Positions 57,175 through 64,000 of a DNA stretch of 64,000 nt are shown in pieces (the first letter of the stretch is position 1; each line of letters begins with the position of its first letter). A program made the position numbers and the translations under genes. A model generated the notes under the pieces. That model saw only the letters and a list, made by a program, of their open reading frames with translations, ran no database searches and was not told where the DNA came from. Origin of the DNA: Gordonia jinghuaiqii (GTDB lineage Bacteria > Actinomycetota > Actinomycetes > Mycobacteriales > Mycobacteriaceae); contig NZ_CP059491.1 in assembly GCF_014041935.1 (NCBI RefSeq), forward strand, positions 1,674,001-1,738,000. The letters run 5' to 3'.

Positions 57175-58287
57175 GTGTCCACCGAATCCGTAGCGGACCA
57201 GATCAAGTTCGCGTACTGGGTGCCCAACGTCAGTGGCGGCCTTGTCACCAGCACCATCGAGCAGCGCACCAGCTGGGGCTACGACTACAACGTCAAGCTG
57301 GCACAGACCGCCGAGAACAACGGCTTCGAGTACGCGTTGTCCCAGGTCCGCTATGAGGCCAGCTACGGTGCCGAGTATCAGCATGAGTCGACGAGCTTCA
57401 GTCTCGCGTTGCTCCTCGCGACTCAGCGGCTGAAGGTCATCGCGGCGGTGCATCCGGGTCTGTGGCATCCGGCGGTCCTGGCCAAGCTCGGCGCCACCGC
57501 CGACCACCTGTCCAAGGGCCGCTTCGCCATCAACGTCGTCAGCGGCTGGTTCAAGGACGAGTTCACCCATCTCGGTGAGCCGTGGCTCGAGCATGACGAG
57601 CGTTACCGCCGCAGCGGGGAGTTCCTCGAGGTCATCCGGAAGATCTGGACAGAGGACGAGGTGGACTACCGCGGCGACTTCTACCGCATCCACGACTTCA
57701 CGCTGAAGCCCAAGCCGCTCAACACCGCCGAGCGCCCCAACCCGGAACTGTTCCAGGGCGGCAACTCCTCGGCGGCGCGCAACAACGGTGGCAGGTACGC
57801 CGACTGGTACTTCTCCAACGGCAAGGACTTCGACGGCGTCACCGAGCAGCTCGACGACCTGCGGGCGGTCGCCCGTGCGCACCGCCGTGAGGTCAGGTTC
57901 GGTCTCAACGGCTTCATCATCGCCCGTGACACCGAGAAGGAAGCACGCGACACCCTCCGCGAGATCGTGGAGAAGGCGAATCGCCCTGCGGTGGAGGGTT
58001 TCCGGAATGCGGTGCAGCAGGCGGGCAACTCGACCGGGGACAAGAAGGGCATGTGGGCGGACTCGTCTTTCGAGGACCTGGTCCAGTACAACGACGGCTT
58101 CCGTACGCAATTGATCGGCACGCCGGAGCAGGTTGCCGAACGCATCGTCGCCTACAAGCGTCTCGGCGTCGACCTGATCCTCGGTGGCTTCCTGCACTTC
58201 CAGGAGGAGATCGAGTACTTCGGCGAGAAGGTTCTGCCGCTGGTTCGTGAGATCGAGGGCGCACAGACACCCGCGGGGGTGGCGTGA
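57175..58287 (+). CDS. sfnG: Dimethylsulfone monooxygenase
   Basis: The 370-residue luciferase-like FMNH2-dependent monooxygenase has the SfnG hallmarks KFAYWVPNVSGGLV (11-24), IEQRTSWGYDYN, YGAEYQHESTSFS, VHPGLWHPAVLAKLGAT and NVVSGWFKDEF. It converts dimethyl sulfone to methanesulfinate and formaldehyde in sulfur scavenging. It lies 81 nt after the SsuD-like gene and overlaps the next gene by 4 nt. The methanesulfonate formed afterwards could be used by the SsuD-like enzyme. Confidence 0.93.
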   Translation: MSTESVADQIKFAYWVPNVSGGLVTSTIEQRTSWGYDYNVKLAQTAENNGFEYALSQVRYEASYGAEYQHESTSFSLALLLATQRLKVIAAVHPGLWHPAVLAKLGATADHLSKGRFAINVVSGWFKDEFTHLGEPWLEHDERYRRSGEFLEVIRKIWTEDEVDYRGDFYRIHDFTLKPKPLNTAERPNPELFQGGNSSAARNNGGRYADWYFSNGKDFDGVTEQLDDLRAVARAHRREVRFGLNGFIIARDTEKEARDTLREIVEKANRPAVEGFRNAVQQAGNSTGDKKGMWADSSFEDLVQYNDGFRTQLIGTPEQVAERIVAYKRLGVDLILGGFLHFQEEIEYFGEKVLPLVREIEGAQTPAGVA

Positions 58288-59540
58288 CCGCGGTGAGTCA
58301 GGCCCCCTCCGGTGCGGCCACACGTATCGGTTCCGCGGCCGAGGCCCTGTCGGTTGCCCGAGAGTTGGCTTCGGAGTTCGCGATCGGTGCCGCCGAGCGC
58401 GATCGTGACCGCAGGCTGCCGCATGCCGAGATCGATCGATTGTCCGAGTCGGGTCTGCTGGCGCTGACGGTTCCCGCGCGGTTCGGCGGACTCGACGTCG
58501 CGCCGAGTGTGCTGGCCGAGGTCGTGGCGATCCTCGCAGCGGCGGACCCGAGCATCGCGCAGATCCCGCACAGCCACTTCGTGTATCTCAACCTCGTCCG
58601 GTTGTCGGCGGGAAAAGCGTTGGCCGAGCGCATCTTCACCGATGTTCTGGCCGGCGGTCGTATCGCGAACGCCCAGTCCGAGCGTGGCGGCACGACGATC
58701 GCCGACATCTCGACCCGACTGACGCCCGCCGGCGTCGACACCGGGCGGGGAGCGCGCTTCGCTGTCGACGGCGAGAAGTTCTATTGCACCGGATCGCTGT
58801 TCGCGCACACGCTGGCCGTGCTGGCAAAGCTGGAGGTGGCGGTCGGTGACCTGACGCCCGGCGAGTACGTGGCGTTTGTGCCCGCCGATGCCGAGGGCGT
58901 CGAGATCGTCGACGACTGGGATGCGGTCGGGCAGCGCACGACGGGGTCGGGAACCGTTCGGTTCTCCGGCGTCGAGGTCGGGCTCGACGACCTCGTGGCG
59001 CGTGCACCGGCGACGTCGACGCCGACCGCCTACGGCGCTTTCGCCCAGCTCCTGCATGTCGCGATCGATGTGGGCATCGCACGCGGAGCCCTGGCCGAGG
59101 CGGCAGAGTTCGTGCGCTCCAAGTCCCGTCCCTGGTTCGAGGCCGGGGTGGACCGCGCCGTCGACGATCCGCTGGTGGTTCAGCGATTCGGCGAACTCGA
59201 GGTGGACGTGGCGACCGCCGAGGCAACGCTCGCGGCGGCGGGGCGCCGCGTCGACGAGGCCGTCGGTGACTCGGGCCACGCACCCGGCCGAAACCGGGTC
59301 GCGGAGGCCTCGATCGCGGTGGCGACCGCGAAGGCGGTGGCCGACCGCGTCGTCACCCCGGTCGCGTCGGCGTTGTTCGAGGTGAGCGGAACCCGAAGTG
59401 CCGCAGCCGGAAGCGGCCTGGACCGCTACTGGCGTGACGCCCGCACCCACACCCTCCACGATCCCGTTCGCTGGAAGTACCAGCACATCGGTCGCTGGAT
59501 CCTCCGAGGTGAGGAACCGCCACTGCACGGCGTCATCTGA
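58284..59540 (+). CDS. sfnB: SfnB-type sulfur-acquisition oxidoreductase (acyl-CoA-dehydrogenase fold)
   Basis: This 418-residue flavoprotein has the acyl-CoA-dehydrogenase fold. It has ASEFAIGAAERDRDRRLPHAEIDRLSESGLLALTVPARFGGLD at 29-72 (key words RDRDRRLP and GLLALTVPARFGG), IANAQSERGG and DWDAVGQRTTGSGTVRFSGVEV. C-terminal NRVAEASIAVATAKAVADRV and DPVRWKYQHIGRWILRG match the DszC/SfnB group. GTG 58284 overlaps sfnG by 4 nt (GTGA). Family knowledge: its exact reaction is unclear; a monooxygenase role on dimethyl sulfide derivatives is proposed. Confidence 0.87.
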   Translation: MTAVSQAPSGAATRIGSAAEALSVARELASEFAIGAAERDRDRRLPHAEIDRLSESGLLALTVPARFGGLDVAPSVLAEVVAILAAADPSIAQIPHSHFVYLNLVRLSAGKALAERIFTDVLAGGRIANAQSERGGTTIADISTRLTPAGVDTGRGARFAVDGEKFYCTGSLFAHTLAVLAKLEVAVGDLTPGEYVAFVPADAEGVEIVDDWDAVGQRTTGSGTVRFSGVEVGLDDLVARAPATSTPTAYGAFAQLLHVAIDVGIARGALAEAAEFVRSKSRPWFEAGVDRAVDDPLVVQRFGELEVDVATAEATLAAAGRRVDEAVGDSGHAPGRNRVAEASIAVATAKAVADRVVTPVASALFEVSGTRSAAAGSGLDRYWRDARTHTLHDPVRWKYQHIGRWILRGEEPPLHGVI

Positions 59541-59576
59541 CTCGCCCCGGAGAACCCGATCATCGCGGGCGAGGGC

Positions 59577-59610
59577 GCCGAGCCGCCCTGAAGAGGTGCC
59601 GAGCCGCCCT
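59577..59610. repeat. Short direct repeat in the sfnB-terD convergent gap
   Basis: GCCGAGCCGCCCT at 59577-59589 recurs at 59598-59610, a 21-nt period. The second copy touches the terD-like stop. It is probably part of a weak terminator region; no other role is evident. Confidence 0.6.
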
Positions 59611-60848
59611 CAGAGGTACTGGGTCACGTGCGGCTGCGCCTTCTTCGGGGTCTTGGCGTTGAAACCGTCCCCGATCGCCCGCAGTTTCCAGGTGGCCCCG
59701 TCGCGGCTGATGACCGCCATCGCGACCGCCGTGAACGGCATGCCGCCCTTGAGGGTGTAGCGGGCGAGCTCGGCGGAGGTGGTCTCGTCGACCAGACGGC
59801 AGTAGGCGTTCTCGATCTTCTCGAAGGTGTGCCCGCGGTAGGACGTGACGATGAACATCAGCGCATCGATGTGGGGCGGAACCGATTGCAGCGCAACGCG
59901 GATGACCTCGTCGTCACCCGCACCCTCGCCGGTGAGGTTGTCACCGGAGTGCAGGACCGACCGGTCCTTGCTGTTGAGGTGGCCGTAGTAGACGGTCTCC
60001 ACGCACTTCCCGCCGGAGTACATCAGCACCGACGCGTCGAGGTCGATCGACCCGCCACGGCCGAAGCCGCCGCGGACCGGGTCCCAGCCGAGACCCATCT
60101 GGATGTTGGTGAGGGCGACGCCGCCCTCTTTGCGCAGCGTGACCTTCTGCCCCTTGGTGAGGCTGACGGGGCGATCCTTGCTCAGGTTGATCTCGGTCGC
60201 GCGCGGTGTGGGGGCAGCTGTGGGCGCCGACGCGGGAACCGGTGTGGGCCTGGGGGTGGGAGCAGGTGTGGGCGCCGGCGGTGTGGGTGCCTGCGGTTTC
60301 GAGTACGCCGGTGGCGTCGGCTGGACGGTTGCGGCGGGGGCCTGGGGTTCATCGTCGACACTGACCCCGTGGTCGCGGACGAGGTCGGCGAAACCGCCCG
60401 CGTAACCCTGCCCGACCGCCCGGACCTTCCAGTCGCCGTTGCGGCGGTACACCTCGAGGGCGATGACGACGGACTCGCTCGACAGCCCGGCGACGGTGAA
60501 TTCGTAGAGCTCGCGACCGGTCGTGTCGCTGACGCGGGCGACCGGGGGAGCGAAGCGGCCGAAGGTCGACGACGCGTCGTCGAGGGTGATGACGGCGCGC
60601 ACCGCGTCGATGTCGGCGGGGATCCGCCCGGTCGAGACATGCAGTCGCGCAGGCCCGCCGGGCACGGTCTCCAGTCGGACGCCGGGGCCCGTCGGCTGGT
60701 TGTAGAACACGAAGTCGTCGTCGCTGCGCACGACCCCGCGGTCGGTCACCAGCAACGCCGATATGTCGGCGGCGGTGGCGAGATCGACGGAGATGACGAC
60801 GTCGGAAGTCGACAGCGGGCCGTTCTGGCCCTTGGTCAGCGCAGGCAT
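59610..60848 (-). CDS. Double TerD-domain protein with proline-rich linker
   Basis: The 412-residue protein has two TerD-type domains. The first is residues 1-165 (MPALTKGQNGPLS, VVISVDLATAAD, ELYEFTVAGL, GDWKVRAVGQGYAGGFADL). The second is residues 215-412 (INLSKDRPVSLTKGQ, LGWDPVRGGFGRGGSIDLDASVLMY split here, FEKIENAYCRLVD, WKLRAIGDGFNAKTP). A linker of about 45 residues is almost entirely Pro, Ala, Thr. The second domain keeps the acidic Ca2+-binding set (DLDASV, GDNLTGEGAGDDE), while the first looks degenerate. TerD proteins are stress and tellurite-resistance associated. It stands alone, without the other ter genes. Confidence 0.88.
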   Translation of the reverse strand: MPALTKGQNGPLSTSDVVISVDLATAADISALLVTDRGVVRSDDDFVFYNQPTGPGVRLETVPGGPARLHVSTGRIPADIDAVRAVITLDDASSTFGRFAPPVARVSDTTGRELYEFTVAGLSSESVVIALEVYRRNGDWKVRAVGQGYAGGFADLVRDHGVSVDDEPQAPAATVQPTPPAYSKPQAPTPPAPTPAPTPRPTPVPASAPTAAPTPRATEINLSKDRPVSLTKGQKVTLRKEGGVALTNIQMGLGWDPVRGGFGRGGSIDLDASVLMYSGGKCVETVYYGHLNSKDRSVLHSGDNLTGEGAGDDEVIRVALQSVPPHIDALMFIVTSYRGHTFEKIENAYCRLVDETTSAELARYTLKGGMPFTAVAMAVISRDGATWKLRAIGDGFNAKTPKKAQPHVTQYL

Positions 60849-61040
60849 GTCGGTGCCTTCCTCACTTGGTGTTCGGCGGAAACTCCGCGGCGGCGGGTGA
60901 CAGGCGACTGCCCGCGGCCACGAGGCACAGCGTAGTCATGCGTGGCCGGGACCGGTCGGCCGTCACCGGGTGCGGGTACCGCCGATGTGTGGTCGTCCGG
61001 CCGACAGACGATGTCCGATTGTGGGCATATGCTCCTGCGT

Positions 61041-62747
61041 ATGGCTGGGAGTCGGGTCAACACACAGTTCGGGCCGTACCGCCTCGATGCACTACTCGGA
61101 CGCGGGGGGATGGGGGAGGTCTACCGCGCGTACGACACCACCAAGGACCGCGTCGTCGCACTCAAGCTGCTCAACCCCGGGCTGGGGGATGACGGCATGT
61201 ATCAGGAGCGATTCCGGCGCGAATCGCACGCCGCGGCACGCCTGGGGGAGCCCCATGTCATCCCCATCCACGACTGGGGCGAGATCGACGGCGTGCTGTT
61301 CATCGACATGCGTCTGGTCGCGGGTGAGGATCTGCGAGCGCTTCTGGTCCGGGAGGCGCAGCTCGCACCGGAACGTGCGGTCTCGATCGTCGAGCAGGTC
61401 GCGGCGGCGCTCGATGCCGCGCACGCCGAAGGGCTGGTGCACCGCGACATCAAACCGGAGAACATCCTGGTCACCGACAACGACTTCGCCTACCTCGTCG
61501 ACTTCGGCATCGCACATGCCGCCGAGGACACCCACCTCACCCAGACGGGTACCGCCGTCGGGTCGATCGCGTACATGGCGCCGGAACTGTTCGACGCCGC
61601 CACCGTCAGCCCGACCAGCGACATCTATGCGCTCGCCTGCGTGCTGTTCGAGTGTCTGACCGGCCGGGTGCCGCATCCCGCGACCACGGTCAGCGCCGCC
61701 ATCAAGGCCGCCGTGCTGTCTCCGCCGCCGTCGCCGAGTGCGGTCAACGCCGATGTCCCGGCGGCGATGGATGCGGTGATCCGTACCGGGCTCGCCGCCG
61801 ACCCCGCCGAACGTCCCGCGACGGCGCGAGATCTCGCCCGTGCCGCGCGGGCCGCCCTGACCGGTGGTGCCCTGACCGGTGGTGCCCTGGCCGGTGGTGC
61901 CCTCGCCGATTCCGCGACGCCGAACCTGGTCGAGCAGCCGGCGTCGACGCACCCCACGATCAGCCTCGTCAAGGCACCCGACACGGTCATCGCACCCGCC
62001 GGCCCCGGCTACGAGCCGACCCAGGTGGGTCACCCGACCGGGCCGCACGCGCCGGCGGACCACCCGGGGACACGACAGCTCTCGGGGCCCCAGCAGTTCA
62101 CGGGACCCCAGCAGTTCACGGGACCCCAGCAGTTCTCGGGACAGTTCTCGGCACCACCGAACATGTCCGGGCCGCAACCGTACGGTCCGCAGGGTTACGC
62201 GCCGGCCCAGGGACCGGCGCCGTACGGGGCGCCGCAGTACGGGGCGCCGCAGTACGGGTCCCCGCCGGGGTATCCACCCGGGTACCGACCACCGCCGCGG
62301 AAGCGTTCGGCCGCCGTGCCGATCCTGGTCGTGTTGATCGCGGTCGCGCTGGTCGGGCTGGCCGTGGTCGGCGGCATCCTGCTGGCCGGGTCGGGCGAGG
62401 GCACCTCCGATCAGGCCGACGCCGACCCGACGACGCCGACGGTCACCGAGACCGTGGAGCCACCGCCGACCGTCGACACCGCGCCGCAGTCACCGGCGGG
62501 CCCCGCCGCTCCGCCGCCGGGGTCGGCACCGTGTGACGCGACGGTCGGTGTCGGTACGTCGGTGACCAGCTGTCCGTTCGCGTTCTCCGTACGTGACGCG
62601 TATGTGCGCGCCGGGTCGGGCCGTTCGCCGCGGGTGGTGATCGCCAACAGCCCGGTCACCGGGCAGAGCTACGCGATGACCTGCGTGCCGGAAGGGGCGA
62701 TCGTGGCGTGCCGGGGCGGCAACGACGCTGTAGTGCACATCTACTGA
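61041..62747 (+). CDS. Transmembrane Ser/Thr protein kinase, PknE/PknF-like
   Basis: The 568-residue kinase has a catalytic domain over residues 11-265: glycine loop LLGRGGMGEVYRA, Lys42, HRDIKPEN (134-141), DFGIAHA (154-160) and activation-loop THLTQTGTAVGSIAYMAPE. A low-complexity juxtamembrane linker (265-420) contains ALTGG/ALAGG and PQQFTG repeats and Tyr/Pro/Gln-rich GAPQYGAPQYG. One membrane helix lies at about 424-450. The extracytoplasmic domain (451-568) has two Cys pairs (PCDATVG...TSCPFAF; MTCVPEGAIVACRGG). The ATG at 61041 begins MAGSRVNTQFGPYRL, normal for Pkn kinases. It overlaps the next gene by 1 nt. Confidence 0.9.
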   Translation: MAGSRVNTQFGPYRLDALLGRGGMGEVYRAYDTTKDRVVALKLLNPGLGDDGMYQERFRRESHAAARLGEPHVIPIHDWGEIDGVLFIDMRLVAGEDLRALLVREAQLAPERAVSIVEQVAAALDAAHAEGLVHRDIKPENILVTDNDFAYLVDFGIAHAAEDTHLTQTGTAVGSIAYMAPELFDAATVSPTSDIYALACVLFECLTGRVPHPATTVSAAIKAAVLSPPPSPSAVNADVPAAMDAVIRTGLAADPAERPATARDLARAARAALTGGALTGGALAGGALADSATPNLVEQPASTHPTISLVKAPDTVIAPAGPGYEPTQVGHPTGPHAPADHPGTRQLSGPQQFTGPQQFTGPQQFSGQFSAPPNMSGPQPYGPQGYAPAQGPAPYGAPQYGAPQYGSPPGYPPGYRPPPRKRSAAVPILVVLIAVALVGLAVVGGILLAGSGEGTSDQADADPTTPTVTETVEPPPTVDTAPQSPAGPAAPPPGSAPCDATVGVGTSVTSCPFAFSVRDAYVRAGSGRSPRVVIANSPVTGQSYAMTCVPEGAIVACRGGNDAVVHIY

Positions 62748-63694
62748 TGGGCGTCATGGACAACCTCACGCGATTCCTCGGCGCGTGGAGAAACCGATGG
62801 TCGCCGGCCGCGCTCGGCTGCGTCGTGGCTCTCGTCGCCGGTTGTGCGACAGCGGATCCCCAGCCGGTGGCACCGGTGACGGTGACGGTCACCGCCGGGT
62901 CGTCGGCGACGGGCTACCCGATGACTCCGAGCCCCTCGTCATCGACGTCGGCCCCGGCGAATCCGTACGCGGGACTCGCGGCCGGCTTCGCCGAGGTGGC
63001 GTCGTCGACCGGTCTCACGGTCGGCATCGCCATCGCGCCGGTGGGTGGGTCCGCTGTCCCGGCGCTGACGCTCGGCGATCCGACACCGCGCGTCGCGTGG
63101 TCGACCATCAAGGTTCCGCTGGCCGTGGCCGCCCAACGACAGAACGGGCCGAGTACCGCGGCGAATGCCGCGATCATCAACTCCGACAACGGGTCCGCCG
63201 AAGAACTCTGGTCCTCACTGGGCGGCGGCCAGGCCGCCGCCGATGCCGTGACCGCAGTGTTGCGGCAGGGCGGTGACCCGACGACGGTCGTGCCTGCGGT
63301 CGCGCGCCGGGCGGGATTCACGATTTTCGGGCAGACCGTGTGGGCGTTGCCCGATGCGGCGACGTTCACCGCTCGCCTCCCCTGTATGTCCGGAACGCAA
63401 CAGGTGCTCTCGCTCATGGGGCAGGTGGCGGGCAACCAGCAGTGGGGCGTCGAGATCATGCCCGCCCCGCGGGCCACGGCGGTCAAAGGTGGCTGGGGGC
63501 CGGGGCTGTCCGAGGGTTACCTCGTGCGACAGATCGGACTCATCACCTTTCGGGACGGCGGCCGCGCCGCGGTCGCGATGAGTGCCGTCGGCGGCTCGAT
63601 GAGTGGCGGGATCGCGGCTCTGAACGCGGTGGCCAACTGGCTCAACACCAACATGCCCCGCTTGCCGCGCGGACGCTGCTCGGAGGAGAGGTGA
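62747..63694 (+). CDS. Beta-lactamase-like (serine hydrolase) lipoprotein
   Basis: The 315-residue protein has a signal peptide with lipobox ALVAGC (Cys33) and a Thr/Ser/Pro-rich tether. The class A beta-lactamase/transpeptidase fold carries SxxK as STIK (Ser119, Lys122), the second motif SDN (146-148) and a KTG-like KGGWG near 255. No clear omega-loop Glu (ExxxN) is seen, so efficient beta-lactam hydrolysis is doubtful; a D-Ala or unknown hydrolase is an alternative. Stop/start overlap TGATG with the kinase gene shows coupling, suggesting a cell-wall role under kinase control. Confidence 0.8.
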   Translation: MGVMDNLTRFLGAWRNRWSPAALGCVVALVAGCATADPQPVAPVTVTVTAGSSATGYPMTPSPSSSTSAPANPYAGLAAGFAEVASSTGLTVGIAIAPVGGSAVPALTLGDPTPRVAWSTIKVPLAVAAQRQNGPSTAANAAIINSDNGSAEELWSSLGGGQAAADAVTAVLRQGGDPTTVVPAVARRAGFTIFGQTVWALPDAATFTARLPCMSGTQQVLSLMGQVAGNQQWGVEIMPAPRATAVKGGWGPGLSEGYLVRQIGLITFRDGGRAAVAMSAVGGSMSGGIAALNAVANWLNTNMPRLPRGRCSEER

Positions 63695-63832
63695 CACCGG
63701 CGGACCGGGCGGGACCCGGCCGTCGGGAGATGTGAGACCGGTCGCAGCAAGGTTCCGATTGGGTATACGTGCTGGTCCCGGCGGAGCCGCCGGCATTAGT
63801 CTTCTGTGTCTAATGTGACTCAGGAGAAAATT

Positions 63833-64000
63833 GTGAAAGTTGTGACAAGGTTCGCCCTGGTCGTATGTGCTTTGGCAATGTCAGTGGTGGTGGGTGGCGG
63901 CGCGGCGACCGCGATCCCGCTACCGGTGCTGCCGCCGCTGCCCGAGCCGTTCGCGTCGTGGTTCACACCACCCGAACCGATCGACAAGAAGCTGGCCAAG
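63833..64000 (+). CDS. Secreted protein, N-terminal part (cut by window edge)
   Basis: From GTG 63833, with an AGGAGAAA ribosome-binding site, the first 56 codons encode a signal peptide: KVVTRFALVVCALAMSVVVGG with likely cleavage after GAATA. It continues with a Pro-rich mature start (LPVLPPLPEPFASWF). The frame runs off the window, so the family cannot be determined. It lies downstream of the kinase and beta-lactamase-like genes, 138 nt away, with its own promoter region (GTATACGT at 63761). Confidence 0.7.
   Translation, partial: MKVVTRFALVVCALAMSVVVGGGAATAIPLPVLPPLPEPFASWFTPPEPIDKKLAK

Noticed and set aside
55819..58323. Minus-strand frame of 834 codons
   Set aside because: It is a shadow of the SsuD-like and SfnG genes; no motif is seen.
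60942..61040. Longer kinase N-terminus from 60942
   Set aside because: The 33 extra residues lack similarity to Pkn kinases and overlap the promoter region; ATG 61041 gives the normal start.

Overview
The window is high-GC actinobacterial DNA, with many GTG starts, short intergenic gaps and frequent 4-nt start/stop overlaps. The order pth-rplY, prs-glmU and mfd-mazG-lpqU-eno-ftsB-DUF501-ppx matches, from memory, the Mycobacterium tuberculosis segment Rv1014c-Rv1026. Together with Rhodococcus-type phenol genes and a DesA3-type desaturase pair, this points to a mycolic-acid actinomycete such as Gordonia, Williamsia or Rhodococcus. The genus is an inference.

Layout. 0-8.6 kb: two tandem LysR regulators, an MBL hydrolase/crotonase pair, an ABC-F ATPase, a 3-hydroxyisobutyryl-CoA hydrolase-like gene, a lipoprotein and prfC. 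8.7-9.7 kb: a gene for a DUF559/Vsr-like nuclease enclosed by two copies of the same 37-nt palindrome. 9.7-14.1 kb: two FabH-like ketosynthases flanking a DrrAB-type ABC exporter. 14.2-17.8 kb: pth, rplY, a limonene-epoxide-hydrolase-like protein, a decayed two-component remnant, an arsC-like gene and an NTR/TIMP-like secreted protein. 17.8-22.2 kb: a phenol-to-muconate operon (reductase, PheA1-type monooxygenase, catechol 1,2-dioxygenase) with a divergent AraC activator. 22.3-26.0 kb: prs, glmU, a FabG-like reductase and tRNA-Gln. 26.1-34.3 kb: an OpuC-type osmolyte importer, VKOR, SnoaL-like, TetR, a CPA2 antiporter and a GNAT. 34.3-39.0 kb: mfd and mazG. 39.1-42.6 kb: efeUOB with an IdeR-like box. 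42.9-46.4 kb: a sulfatase, a Stf0-type sulfotransferase and the formylglycine-generating enzyme. 46.6-51.2 kb: lpqU, eno, ftsB/divIC, DUF501, ppx and DUF1059. 51.2-55.7 kb: DUF4395, an acidic protein, and a fatty-acid desaturase with its reductase and TetR regulator. 55.9-59.5 kb: a sulfone/sulfonate scavenging operon. 59.6-64.0 kb: a double-TerD protein, a PknE/F-like Ser/Thr kinase, a beta-lactamase-like lipoprotein and the start of a secreted protein.

How it fits together. The conserved mycobacterial backbone is interrupted by accessory blocks for aromatic catabolism, osmoprotection, iron uptake and sulfur metabolism. Sulfur appears twice: once as sulfate-ester chemistry (sulfatase, its activating enzyme, a sulfotransferase) and once as FMNH2-dependent desulfonation. 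Several non-coding signals are not explained by the genes: the palindromes around the DUF559 gene, a diverged pair of structured intergenic repeats, a perfect 24-bp palindrome before the FabG-like gene, and operator-like repeats in divergent promoters. No insertion sequence, prophage, rRNA operon or CRISPR array was seen.
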